Source of the DNA: Arthrobacter_E sp044748305
Lineage (GTDB): Bacteria; Actinomycetota; Actinomycetes; Actinomycetales; Micrococcaceae
NCBI RefSeq assembly: GCF_044748305.1
Contig: NZ_JBIVFT010000003.1
Location: 186,001-250,000, forward strand
DNA length: 64,000 nt
Direction: 5' to 3'
Shown: piece after piece, positions 1-8,100 of the stretch
Numbering within the stretch: position 1 is the stretch's first letter
Layout: every line of letters starts with the position of its first letter
The notes under the pieces: generated by a model
Told to the model about the DNA's origin: nothing
The model's input: only the letters and a program-made list of their open reading frames with translations
Databases searched by the model: none
Made by a program: the position numbers and the translations under genes

Positions 1-454
1 AGCGGCGGACCTCGGTGAGGAGCGGCGGGAACAGGGATTCCACGAGTTCTTCGCGGCCTACCTTGGGGAGGTCGCTCATCTGCTCGGGGTCCGTGGTCCA
101 GTGCTGGAAGTAGTGCGTGGAGAGCTGCTTGGCGCGGAACGCGGGCAGGCCGCGCTCCTTGAGCTTCTCGGCGCGCTCGTCCAGGGACAGGTCCGCGAAA
201 TGCTGAGGGGGCTGCTTCACGCGCGGCGAGGCGAACTGCAGGACCGGGCGGCCTTCGGTGGTGCGGGCCTGCTCCCAGCCTTCCGCTGCCGGGCGGACCT
301 GGGGCCGGTTCTCCTCCATGGCAACCTTGGCGACGGCCTCGCCGTGGGCGGAACCGGCCGTCTTTTCGCGCACGACGACGCCGCGCTGCGGACGCACGGA
401 CGCGTTCCCGTTGCTGGGGGACTCGGAGCTGGGGTTACGAGGAGAGGAAGCCAT
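1..454 (-). CDS. rlmN: 23S rRNA (adenine2503-C2)-methyltransferase, 5' part only
   Basis: Partial gene running off the left edge; 151 N-terminal codons are visible. After a poorly conserved Ser/Pro/Gly-rich leader of about 60 residues comes the N-terminal RlmN domain, with a segment reading LPAFRAKQLSTHYFQHW at about residues 110-126 and then DLPKVGREEL, as in actinobacterial RlmN. RlmN is a radical-SAM enzyme that methylates A2503 of 23S rRNA and A37 of some tRNAs. The CxxxCxxC iron-sulfur motif would lie beyond the window, so catalytic residues cannot be checked. The ATG at 452-454 is preceded by GGAAGG. The gene runs the same way as the jet operon but is separated from it by 460 bp of repeats. 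Confidence 0.85.
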   Translation of the reverse strand, partial: MASSPRNPSSESPSNGNASVRPQRGVVVREKTAGSAHGEAVAKVAMEENRPQVRPAAEGWEQARTTEGRPVLQFASPRVKQPPQHFADLSLDERAEKLKERGLPAFRAKQLSTHYFQHWTTDPEQMSDLPKVGREELVESLFPPLLTEVRR

Positions 455-623
455 CACCTTCCATTGTCCCACGGCTGTCCAACGGACCGACAGCAGCCCA
501 GAAAACCGAGCGGATCGAGCCCGTCAAAGCGCGAGCCCCATCGAACGGCGTGATCCGGCCCGTCCGGCGCACCCGAGTCTGGTCCATCCAGGCCACGCCC
601 ACCCCGGCCAGGCCCACCCCGGC

Positions 624-690
624 CGAGTTCGTGGGTTCCGGCTGAGTTCGTGGATAAGACCCACGAACTCAGCCGGAACCCACGAACTCG
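624..690. repeat. Perfect 30-bp inverted repeat, 7-nt loop
   Basis: Arms 624-653 and 661-690 are exact reverse complements around the loop ATAAGAC. Within each arm the word GAGTTCGTGG occurs twice, so the arm is itself a partial direct repeat. It lies about 225 bp beyond the jetC stop, too far to be a simple terminator of jetC, and has no T-tract. The right arm runs into ACTCGCG, the same ending seen in other long palindromes of this window. Confidence 0.9.
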
Positions 691-780
691 CGGGCCCGCG
701 CAAGCCACTGTTTCGGCAGGACGGACCGGGCTGGGACAGGACCGAAGCGGGGATGGGACCGAGACGAGGCCAGGCGGGGA

Positions 781-852
781 GAGGCAGAGCCGGGCTGGCA
801 GAGCCAGGCGGGGAGGGGCAGAGCCGGGCTGGGAGGGGCAGGGCCGGGCTGG
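781..852. repeat. Degenerate 20-bp tandem repeat, G-rich
   Basis: Units at 781-800, 813-832 and 833-852 follow the pattern GAGGGGCAGAGCCGGGCTGG with one to three changes. A 12-bp partial unit (GAGCCAGGCGGG) interrupts them. The strong G bias on the + strand ends about 60 bp before the jetC stop codon. It looks like a slippage-generated array; no function is visible. Confidence 0.75.
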
Positions 853-914
853 CAGGACCAGGCCACGGGGCCGGACCAGGCTCAGGACCAGGGACGGAAA
901 AATCCAGGAGGCCC

Positions 915-3900
915 CTACCCCAGCCGGATGTCCACGGGGTTCGCCTCGCTCCGGGGCTGACCGGGTACAGCCTTGCCACCCACCGGCAGGACACCGGAGC
1001 GGTTGGTGCGCCGGTCCCGCAGGATCTCCGTGACGGAACCGAGATGCCGGGACAGGTCGATCACGTTCTCCGGCGCAGCCAAGAGCAGCTGGAAGCCGAA
1101 CTCGTGCAGCGCGGCGATGCCCTGACCTGCGAACTCCTCGCTGGCCAGGACGAACGCCTCGTCCATCATCACGGTCCCGTAGCTCGTGAAACCCTGCTCC
1201 GCGATGCCCAACTGGTAGCTCAGGGCCGCGGCCATGATGAACGCCGTGAAGCGCTGCCGCTCGCCGCCGGACATGGATCCGGTGTCCGAGTGCATGAACA
1301 CCTCGGCGCGTGGCTTCGCCCCCTCGACACGCACCGTGCGGTGCTCCTTGCAGGCGATGAACAAGTGCCCACGCACGTCGAGCACCTCGGCCCGCCAGCG
1401 ACGATCCTCCGGAGCCTGTGAGGAGAGCCTGGTGACCAGGTTCTCCAGGGTCTTGTAGCGGATCGTGAGCTCATCCTCGCCATCCGCAGCGGCAGCCGCG
1501 GCGTCGGCGGCCGAACGCCCGGCCCGCACCCGCAAAGCCCGTGAGATCGCATCCTTGAAGGCCTTCGCACTGGCCGGAACGGTCTGCTTGATGTCCAGCT
1601 CCAGATGGCTCCCCTCATGGAATTCCACCCCCGCCAGGATGCCGTTCAAGGGCAGGATGCGGCTCGTGATGGCACGCCGTTCCTCATCCAGCAGGTGCAG
1701 CAGCGTGGAGAACGACTCGTGGGTGCGCTGGTTGAAGAACGCCCGGAACTCCTCTTCCTGGGCGGGCAGGCCGTCGCGGACGATCGCGTGGTACCGCTCC
1801 TCGTACTCCGGAGCGGCGCCGATACCGGTGCCGTGGTCCACGGAGACGGTCCCACCCCAGGCCCGGCTGAAGACGTCGAAGATCCGGGTCAGGTTCTCCG
1901 CGGTGGCCTGGGCGGCGCTCTCCGCGCGGTGCAGCTCGTCCTGGAGTTCGGCCCGGACACGGACGGCGGCCAGGTCGAGCTCTGCGACATCGCCGAACTC
2001 GCCCATCACCTCGAAACGGGGCGCCAGTGCGGCGACCGTCTCCGGCGCGGGCGGATTCTCGCTCACGCGCTTGCGGGCCGCCGCCAGGAGCTTGTCGGCC
2101 GTGACGAGCTGGGAATCCAGCGCCTTGTACTCGTTCTGCAGCACCGCCGCAGCCTCAGTGCTGGTCTGGTGCTGGCCACGGGTCTGCTCCAGCCGTGCCC
2201 GCAGAGGCTCCAGATCCGCCTGCGCGGCCAGGGCATCAGCCAGCCGCCGTTCCAGCCGCCGGACCTCCTCCGCAGCCACCTCGGCGGAGACCTCGGACCA
2301 ATCACGGTGATCGGCGGCCACCCGGCGCAGTGCCTCGATCTGCCGGGCCACTCCCTGATGGGAGTCTTCGCGGTCCTGCGCCACGGTCTCCGCGGCCTTG
2401 AGGCTTTCCTTGAGTTCCACGATCCGTTCCTGGATCATGGCGACCTTACTGGCGTTGTCGAAGCCGAGCACGAAGTCGCGACGGGCCGCGAAACGGTCGT
2501 CCTTCTCCACGGTGTGGCTGTTCCGCTTGACCACGCCGCCCAGGGACAGCCCTCGTTCCAGCCCGGCCAGCTCAGCGGGATCCTCCACGCAGGGGTAGGC
2601 GAAGTCCAGCGCGATCCGCGACCGCAGCCACTCCACCGAGGCCTCCCGGGCTGCCGAAAGGGACGGCGCCACGGCATCCAGGAACTGCAGCTTGGTCAGC
2701 AGCTCGCCGTCGTCGACGGCTGTCAACGCCGCCTGCGCGCCCGGCAGCACCCGCGAGACATCCACCGCCCGCAGCGCGCCGCGCACCGTGGTGGAGTCCA
2801 GGAATTCGGTGACCGCACCGAACAGCGATCCCGGGACCAGCAGTGTCGTGGCCAGGTTCCGCAGGGCCCGTTCGGCGGCGGGACGCCACTTCTCCTCGGT
2901 GGGCAGCAGGTCCATGAGCTCACCGGCGAACGGCAGCTCGGAAGCGTCGACGCCCAGGGCCGCGGCGATCGCCGCCCTGTTCTCCAAGGCCGGCTGGGGC
3001 ATGAGCGAAGTGCCGGACTGGAGGGACTTCAGTTCCCGGGCAGCCTCCTCCAGCTCGCGTTTGGCCGTGGCGTGCGCGTCGAAGGCTTCGAAACGCAGGG
3101 CCCGCAAGGACTCCACGTCCCCGGCCAGTTCCGTGGTCCGGGACTCGGCCTGCTGGTGCGCCTGCGCCCAGCCCTCGGACGACCATTCGAGCTGCAGTCC
3201 GGCGTCGCGCAATTGCTTCTGCACGCCGGCTTCCAGATCGCGCCGGAGCCGCTGCGCCAGGCGGGCGTTCTCAAGCCCCGCCTCGATCGAGGCGATCGCG
3301 TTGCCGCCCTGGTTGTTGTAGTCGAGTTCGAGTTCGCGCAGCTGGGCGGCCAGCGCATCGCGGCTCATCCGTTCGGCCTTGAGCGCCACGGCCTTGTCTG
3401 CGGCGAGCGCCTTCAGCCGGGCCACGGTGCTCTCATGGACGACGACGGCGAGCGCCTGCCGCTGGGCGTCGAACTCGGTGCCTCCGAGGGTTCGGAGGCG
3501 GTTGGCCTCCAGAAGGTGCTGGGCGTAGTCCTTGTTCAGCTGGGGCACGGGGGCGAGCGCGTCACGCTGCCTGCGGACGTCCTCGAGGCGCTGGCGGATG
3601 GAGATCAGATTGCTGAACTCCTCGACGACGGCGTCGGCGGCCTCGAGCGTGGCCGGAGGGTCCAGCACCTGGTCCCGGAAGAAGGTGTTGACGCTGCCAC
3701 CGAGGCCTTTTCCGGCTTGGATGACTCGCAGGAGGGGCAGGGCCTGATCGCTGCCGATGCCGAGGATGCGGCGGAACCGCTCGGCGAAGTTGCGGTGCAC
3801 GTCGAAGACCTGCGAGCCGGGGAAGGCGTCTTCGAGGCTGGAACGTGTGAAGCGTTTGTGCGCCAGGGATTCGAGTGTCTCCAGGTCCAGGGGCTTGGAG

Positions 3901-4367
3901 TCGATCATGTAGTGCCGGCCCACATTGCCCTCGGTGCCGTTCTTGGGCAGGTCGAAGAGGGCGGCCAGGGTCACGGTGGTGCCGGCGGCGTTGTCGAAGG
4001 TGAGGGCAACGGCCGACCACGTGGCGCCGGGGCGCTGGAAGGCGCTCGTGGCGCCGTCGGAGGTGGCCCTGTCGCCGACCTTGCCGCGCATGTAGGTGTA
4101 GGTGGTGCGCTTGTCGTCCACGGCACCGCCCATCCGTGCCGCGGCGGCCTCGTTGGAGCGCGGCCGGGCGTCGAAGACGCGGAGCATGGCGTCGAAGAGG
4201 GTCGATTTCCCGACACCGGAATTGCCGGTGAGCAGTGTGCCGCGGCGGTCCACGTACATGACGTGGGCACCGTGGAAGGTTCCCCAGTTGACCAGCTGGA
4301 CGCGGGCCAGCCGCATCTGGCCGGGGTTGATCTCGTCACCGATCGGCAACAGCACCGGGATGCTCAC
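915..4367 (-). CDS. jetC: JetC-type SMC/SbcC-like ATPase (Wadjet/MksB family)
   Basis: 1150-residue SMC-like ATPase. Walker A GNSGVGKST is at about residues 48-56, a long coiled-coil-rich middle follows, the ABC signature SGGERQRF starts near residue 1033, and Walker B VMMDEAF is near 1067. In Wadjet, JetC dimers with JetA (kleisin-like) and JetB (KITE-like) extrude DNA loops, and JetD cuts small circular DNA. The start is GTG, overlapping the jetB stop as GTGA and preceded by GAGGAGGAACT, so the two are translationally coupled. Gene order jetA-jetB-jetC matches Wadjet loci, but no jetD follows; the next gene is rlmN. It could act as a chromosome-organising MksBEF complex rather than in defence. 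The family call is firm; the biological role is inferred. Confidence 0.87.
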   Translation of the reverse strand: MSIPVLLPIGDEINPGQMRLARVQLVNWGTFHGAHVMYVDRRGTLLTGNSGVGKSTLFDAMLRVFDARPRSNEAAAARMGGAVDDKRTTYTYMRGKVGDRATSDGATSAFQRPGATWSAVALTFDNAAGTTVTLAALFDLPKNGTEGNVGRHYMIDSKPLDLETLESLAHKRFTRSSLEDAFPGSQVFDVHRNFAERFRRILGIGSDQALPLLRVIQAGKGLGGSVNTFFRDQVLDPPATLEAADAVVEEFSNLISIRQRLEDVRRQRDALAPVPQLNKDYAQHLLEANRLRTLGGTEFDAQRQALAVVVHESTVARLKALAADKAVALKAERMSRDALAAQLRELELDYNNQGGNAIASIEAGLENARLAQRLRRDLEAGVQKQLRDAGLQLEWSSEGWAQAHQQAESRTTELAGDVESLRALRFEAFDAHATAKRELEEAARELKSLQSGTSLMPQPALENRAAIAAALGVDASELPFAGELMDLLPTEEKWRPAAERALRNLATTLLVPGSLFGAVTEFLDSTTVRGALRAVDVSRVLPGAQAALTAVDDGELLTKLQFLDAVAPSLSAAREASVEWLRSRIALDFAYPCVEDPAELAGLERGLSLGGVVKRNSHTVEKDDRFAARRDFVLGFDNASKVAMIQERIVELKESLKAAETVAQDREDSHQGVARQIEALRRVAADHRDWSEVSAEVAAEEVRRLERRLADALAAQADLEPLRARLEQTRGQHQTSTEAAAVLQNEYKALDSQLVTADKLLAAARKRVSENPPAPETVAALAPRFEVMGEFGDVAELDLAAVRVRAELQDELHRAESAAQATAENLTRIFDVFSRAWGGTVSVDHGTGIGAAPEYEERYHAIVRDGLPAQEEEFRAFFNQRTHESFSTLLHLLDEERRAITSRILPLNGILAGVEFHEGSHLELDIKQTVPASAKAFKDAISRALRVRAGRSAADAAAAAADGEDELTIRYKTLENLVTRLSSQAPEDRRWRAEVLDVRGHLFIACKEHRTVRVEGAKPRAEVFMHSDTGSMSGGERQRFTAFIMAAALSYQLGIAEQGFTSYGTVMMDEAFVLASEEFAGQGIAALHEFGFQLLLAAPENVIDLSRHLGSVTEILRDRRTNRSGVLPVGGKAVPGQPRSEANPVDIRLG

Positions 4368-5266
4368 AGTTCCTCCTCGCCGGTTCCGCCGTCGACGGAT
4401 TCATCGGGGCGGTCCACCGACCCGTCCTGCCCCGCCGAGCTCGCTGGATACGGGTCAATTCGCTCACTCTCTGCGCGATCCGGCACGAAACTCGCGAGTT
4501 CGGCGAGCGGTTCGTCTCGGTCCGCACCGTCGCCGGCGTGCACGTCCTCGTCCACATCCACGTCCGCACCGGTCTCCGCTTCGCCGTCGAGCTCCAGCAG
4601 CGCCTCCGTGCCGACGGCGTCCTCCGTGGCGTGCTTGAGGCGCTCAAGCTGCGCGGTGATCTCGGCGATGGAGTCAAAGGGCAGGGCGAGGGGCAGGGCT
4701 CCGCTGATGCCGTAGACGTTCTCCAGACCGGTGGGGAGGAGGAGCTGGCGGGCGCGGAGCTTCTCGACAGCGGTCTGGACGGTCTTGGCATCCCGGTAGG
4801 CGTCCTGCTCAGCGGCCGGCTGGTAGTGCGCCACGATCTCCGAGATCTCCTCCAGCGTCACGGTCGGCTCGGTCTGAGCCTCACTGTGCCGGTCCAGAAG
4901 GAGCCGCAGGCGCAGCACGACGATGGTCTCCACCCGGCTGAGGGACCGCTGCTGGCGCAGGAGGCTGGACCGTGCCCCGGCCCCGAGCAGCTCCGGGTCC
5001 ACGGGGCGCAGAAGTGCGATCTTGCGCTCATGGTCCAGGTGCAGGCTGAGGAACATCTCGGACAGCCGCGAGCGCAGGATCTGCTGGTGGTCCGTCAGAG
5101 TCGTCCACAGCTTCTCGTCCCGTCCGCCGTCCACATAGGGGCCTTTGAGGAGACGGACCAGAGCATGGCGCAGGCGCAGCGGCAGCACGCCCGTGTCACC
5201 GGGGTACAGCTCGGCCCCGTCGACGAAGGTGTCCCGGGCGTCGACGCCGTGAATCTGTTCGCTCAT
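4364..5266 (-). CDS. jetB: JetB-type KITE subunit (DUF4194 family)
   Basis: 300 residues. The body resembles DUF4194/JetB, the MukE-like winged-helix partner of the SMC ATPase: a TFVDGAELYPGDTG start, Arg-rich helices, and LPLALPFDSI near the end of the folded part. I prefer the ATG at 5264-5266 because GAGAGGACGAGAA precedes it; an upstream in-frame ATG at 5338 would add 24 unconserved residues and overlap jetA by 11 bp. Residues about 230-300 form an acidic low-complexity tail. Within it residues about 255-278 are encoded by a 71-bp palindromic element also found in the E2 gene near 59.2 kb. The stop overlaps the jetC GTG. Confidence 0.8.
   Translation of the reverse strand: MSEQIHGVDARDTFVDGAELYPGDTGVLPLRLRHALVRLLKGPYVDGGRDEKLWTTLTDHQQILRSRLSEMFLSLHLDHERKIALLRPVDPELLGAGARSSLLRQQRSLSRVETIVVLRLRLLLDRHSEAQTEPTVTLEEISEIVAHYQPAAEQDAYRDAKTVQTAVEKLRARQLLLPTGLENVYGISGALPLALPFDSIAEITAQLERLKHATEDAVGTEALLELDGEAETGADVDVDEDVHAGDGADRDEPLAELASFVPDRAESERIDPYPASSAGQDGSVDRPDESVDGGTGEEEL
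4434..4504 (-). repeat. 71-bp palindromic element inserted in frame in jetB (copy A)
   Basis: The outer arms GCCGAGCTCGC and GCGAGTTCGGC are inverted repeats with one mismatch. Aligned without gaps to 59167-59237 it is identical at about 50 of 71 positions, highest at both ends and in the centre (for example CGCGATCC). On the coding strand it encodes AELASFVPDRAESER followed by IDPYPASSA. The inner arms have drifted and no longer pair fully. It sits in the acidic tail of JetB, where an insert would be tolerated. Confidence 0.75.
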
Positions 5267-5327
5267 TTCTCGTCCTCTCTGCGTTGCGTGCTCACTTGTG
5301 GCGGGCTGATCCCCTCGGAACCCGCCA

Positions 5328-6806
5328 CTATTGAGCACTCAACGGTGGGGCGGGAGTCGACGGCGGCCCGACGCTGGGAAGCGTCACGAGCGGCAGCGTC
5401 GCCGGCCTCAGAGTGCCGTCCACCTGCTCGAACTCCACTCGTTCCTCACTCTCAGCGGAGAACACGGCACCCGTGTTCAGCGCCTCCGCCAGCAGCGCCC
5501 GGATCGAGTTGATGTGGCGCTCCTGCGGCGGAAGGGCATCCCACGCCCCGCCGACGGTGTCCGCACCGGCCAGGGCCGCCCTCACCAGGGCCGGCTTGGC
5601 CTTGGGCGTGCGCGGCGAGCGGGTCCGGGCGTCGTCCGCGAAATCGATCGGGTCCGCCAGGCGCGGCGGCTCCTCGAACTCGTCCGGATCGAAGAGATGC
5701 ACCATGGACAGGGATTCCAGGACACCGCCGAAAAGCTCCGGCGCAGCGGCGAAACCGGGCCTGTCCCGTTCATAGGGCAGGACCCGAATGGCCTGCTCCG
5801 CCTTCCTCAGCGCCTCGCGCAGGCGAAGCGAATGCCGGAAGTCATCACTCTGCACATAGGTGTTCAGGCTCTCCGACAGCTTGCCGTAGATGCGCTGGAT
5901 CTGGCCGTGCTGGGTCCGCAATTCGGCCACCAGGTTCTTCAGGGTCTCGCGGTCCTGAGCGGCCAGGGTGTCCGCGAACTGACGGCTCAGCACCTCGGCG
6001 ATCGCCGAGCGGAAGCGCAGTTGCTGCTGAGGGTCTTCCAGGAAGGCCGTGAAGGAACGGAAGGTACGCCCTTCGGGGCTCTGCCGGAGCACCTTGTCCT
6101 GCTCCAGCACCTGGGCCATGGTGGCGCCCTTGCTGAGGGACTCCTCGATGATCTGGTTGCGGAGTTTGCCCACCAGGTCTTCGATGCTGTCACGCATCTT
6201 CTTGTAGTCCGCCGGCAGGCTTGCGGCGAGGTCCAGGATGTTCTCGGCGGCCTCCACGGCCTCATCCTCATCCAGGAGCCCGTCCAGCTCGCCGGAGGTG
6301 ATGCCCTGGATCAGTTCCTCGCGCTCCCGGATCTCCTCGCGGAGGGACTCCAGGCGCGCCGTCTGGTCGGGGTTGGTCTCGTGGGCCAGCTTCTCGACGT
6401 CGCCCAGCAGCGTCCCCAGGCGGGAACCGGTGAGGGTGGAACGCGGAGAACTGAGACTGTCGAGGAAGGCGAGCACGCGGGAGGCCGCCTCGGTGAGCTC
6501 GTAGATGATCTGGCCCGAATGATGCCGTCGGGTGATGAACTTGCGGCGGGTCCACTCGTCGGCCACGGTACGTCCCGTGTTGGCCCCCGCCAGTGCCGGG
6601 TCCGTGGAACGCAGCTGTTCCAGGGCGAGATCGAGTTCGGCGTGGAATTCTTCGAGGGGCAGGCTGGGCCGGGTCCGCGTGAATGTGGCCTGCAGAACCG
6701 CGATCACCCAGGGGGCCGACCGGGTCAGAGCCCAGGCCGGGCCCTTCGTCAGGGATTCCAAGGTGACCAGACGTCGTGTGAGGTCCGCTGTGTCCATGCT
6801 TCGCAC
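5328..6806 (-). CDS. jetA: JetA-type kleisin-like subunit (DUF3375 family)
   Basis: 492 residues matching DUF3375/JetA: an N-terminal winged-helix region (LTKGPAWALTRSAPWVIAVL, then EWTRRKFITRRH), a helical middle with many Glu/Leu heptads, and FRSFTAFLEDPQQQLRFR. JetA bridges the JetC heads and binds JetB. The GTG at 6804-6806 is seven bases after GAGGG; an ATG three codons later (6797) is the alternative. It is first in the operon, 61 bp ahead of jetB. Upstream, 6807-7062 is a 256-bp divergent promoter region containing a TACAAT-like hexamer near 6923. The last 40 residues are Pro/Thr-rich and probably disordered. Confidence 0.85.
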   Translation of the reverse strand: MRSMDTADLTRRLVTLESLTKGPAWALTRSAPWVIAVLQATFTRTRPSLPLEEFHAELDLALEQLRSTDPALAGANTGRTVADEWTRRKFITRRHHSGQIIYELTEAASRVLAFLDSLSSPRSTLTGSRLGTLLGDVEKLAHETNPDQTARLESLREEIREREELIQGITSGELDGLLDEDEAVEAAENILDLAASLPADYKKMRDSIEDLVGKLRNQIIEESLSKGATMAQVLEQDKVLRQSPEGRTFRSFTAFLEDPQQQLRFRSAIAEVLSRQFADTLAAQDRETLKNLVAELRTQHGQIQRIYGKLSESLNTYVQSDDFRHSLRLREALRKAEQAIRVLPYERDRPGFAAAPELFGGVLESLSMVHLFDPDEFEEPPRLADPIDFADDARTRSPRTPKAKPALVRAALAGADTVGGAWDALPPQERHINSIRALLAEALNTGAVFSAESEERVEFEQVDGTLRPATLPLVTLPSVGPPSTPAPPLSAQ

Positions 6807-7062
6807 CCCGTTTCCCTCGATGGTCCGGGACGGGGTGTTCCCGCCACCGGCACGAAAATGGCCAGCTTTAAGGGTACGCGCCGTGCACCACCGCTCCGTT
6901 CGGGCCCTTTTTCATCACAAACGAACTACAATTCCGCAACAGTGTCGCCACAGTGGCCCTGAACACAGCTTCAGTGGTTAGCGTTTAATCCAGAGTTTTT
7001 CGTCAGGGCGCACGCACGTCCTGGCACCACGGTATGTACACCGCCAAAGGGGATGACGGCGC

Positions 7063-7665
7063 ATGACATCGGACACCACTCTGGTCCTGAACCTGACATT
7101 CATGGGGACCTTGATGATCGCCGCCTTGCTGGCCGGCCTGGTGCTTTTCGCCGGCTGCATGGCGCTCGCCCTGACGGGCGTGGGCAGGCTGGCCTATCTC
7201 GGAGTCGCGCGCGCCGTCGGGCTGTTCAAACCTGCGACGGCCGCGGCCGTCACGGATGGTGAGCCCGCACGTGAGACTTCCAAGACCGGGACCGAGCTGG
7301 AGCCCGAGTGGAAGAAGGCCGTCCGTGAGGCCGATGCCCGGGCCCTGGCCAAGGCCACCGATTCCGGGGTGCTTCCCACAGTCGCCAAAGTCAGCAATCC
7401 CCTGCAAGACAGCACCGTGAAGGCACAGGAGCTCCTGCAGGCACGACCCTCCGTGAAGAAGGCCGCCGTCGCCGCCAGCGCAGGTGCCGCGGCCGTTCCC
7501 GAGACGACCGTCGCGCCGGCCATGACGGCCCCGCCGGTCGCGGACCGCACCGCCTGGAAACCGGGCAAGAAGTCCGTCCGCCAGGAAGGCATCGCCCGGA
7601 AGAACATGCCCGGCCTGCTGCGCCCGGCGGATCAGAACGAAGAACGGCACGCCAAGGGCGCATAA
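7063..7665 (+). CDS. Hypothetical membrane-anchored protein
   Basis: 200 residues. Residues about 7-45 are strongly hydrophobic (one or two membrane segments), followed by a short basic segment and then a long Ala/Lys/Glu/Pro-rich soluble tail ending KNMPGLLRPADQNEERHAKGA. I do not recognise a domain. The composition resembles actinobacterial single-pass proteins with a disordered cytoplasmic tail. The ATG follows AAAGGGGATGACGGCGC. It is divergent from jetA and only 9 bp ahead of the Hsp15-like gene, so the two may be cotranscribed. Confidence 0.6.
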   Translation: MTSDTTLVLNLTFMGTLMIAALLAGLVLFAGCMALALTGVGRLAYLGVARAVGLFKPATAAAVTDGEPARETSKTGTELEPEWKKAVREADARALAKATDSGVLPTVAKVSNPLQDSTVKAQELLQARPSVKKAAVAASAGAAAVPETTVAPAMTAPPVADRTAWKPGKKSVRQEGIARKNMPGLLRPADQNEERHAKGA

Positions 7666-7674
7666 TCAGTACCC

Positions 7675-8076
7675 ATGGCAGCCCGTTCCGAGATCCCCTC
7701 ACTCTCCAAGTCCTCCCCCAATGCCGTCCGGGTGGATGCCTGGCTGTGGGCCGTACGCGCCTATAAGACCCGATCCGCCGCCACAACGGCCTGTCGGGCC
7801 GGGCATGTGCGGCTGAACGGAAATCCCGTGAAAGCCTCGCAGATCGTGATCCCCGGCGATGAGGTGCGCGTCAAGATGCCCGGCTACGAACGCATTCTGG
7901 AAGTCCGCCAGTTGATCGCCAAACGAGTGGGGGCCGAAGCGGCGTCGCACGCGTTCACCGATCGCACCCCGCCACGTCCAGTGGCACCGATGCTGGGAAT
8001 CCCGGTCCGCGACCGCGGTGCCGGACGCCCCACCAAGAAGGACCGGCGAGAGATGGATCGCCTCCGCGAACGGTAG
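7675..8076 (+). CDS. S4-domain RNA-binding protein, Hsp15/HslR-like
   Basis: 133 residues. An S4 domain at about residues 18-75 shows the usual order: VRVDAWLWAVRAYKTRSAA, then ACRAGHVRLNGNPVKAS and IVIPGDEVRVK. A basic tail ends in RPTKKDRREMDRLRER. Hsp15 (HslR) binds 50S subunits carrying stalled peptidyl-tRNA and helps recycle them. Size and the basic C-terminus fit this family. No clear ribosome binding site is seen before the ATG, so it may be translated by coupling to the gene 9 bp upstream or from a leaderless message. Confidence 0.8.
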   Translation: MAARSEIPSLSKSSPNAVRVDAWLWAVRAYKTRSAATTACRAGHVRLNGNPVKASQIVIPGDEVRVKMPGYERILEVRQLIAKRVGAEAASHAFTDRTPPRPVAPMLGIPVRDRGAGRPTKKDRREMDRLRER

Positions 8077-8100
8077 GCCGCCCGAAAGCCGGAGCGGTGG

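Larger units (their letters stand above)
455..914. other. 460-bp non-coding spacer rich in repeats
   Basis: The spacer between the end of jetC and the start of rlmN has no convincing gene. Short open frames here are Gly/Pro/Arg-rich low-complexity translations. It contains a 67-bp palindrome (624-690), short direct repeats of GGCCCACCCCGG type around 588-623, and an array of about 20-bp G-rich repeats (781-852). In complete Wadjet loci a jetD gene normally follows jetC, which is the position this spacer occupies. Confidence 0.7.

Noticed and set aside
524..994. Possible jetD remnant on the minus strand
   Set aside because: The translation is Pro/Ser/Leu/Gly low complexity from tandem repeats, with no DUF3322 or DUF2220 features.
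1605..4715. 1036-codon open frame on the + strand opposite jetC
   Set aside because: It is antisense to a gene with intact ATPase motifs and is Gly/Arg/Leu-rich without a recognisable domain; long antisense frames are expected at this GC content.
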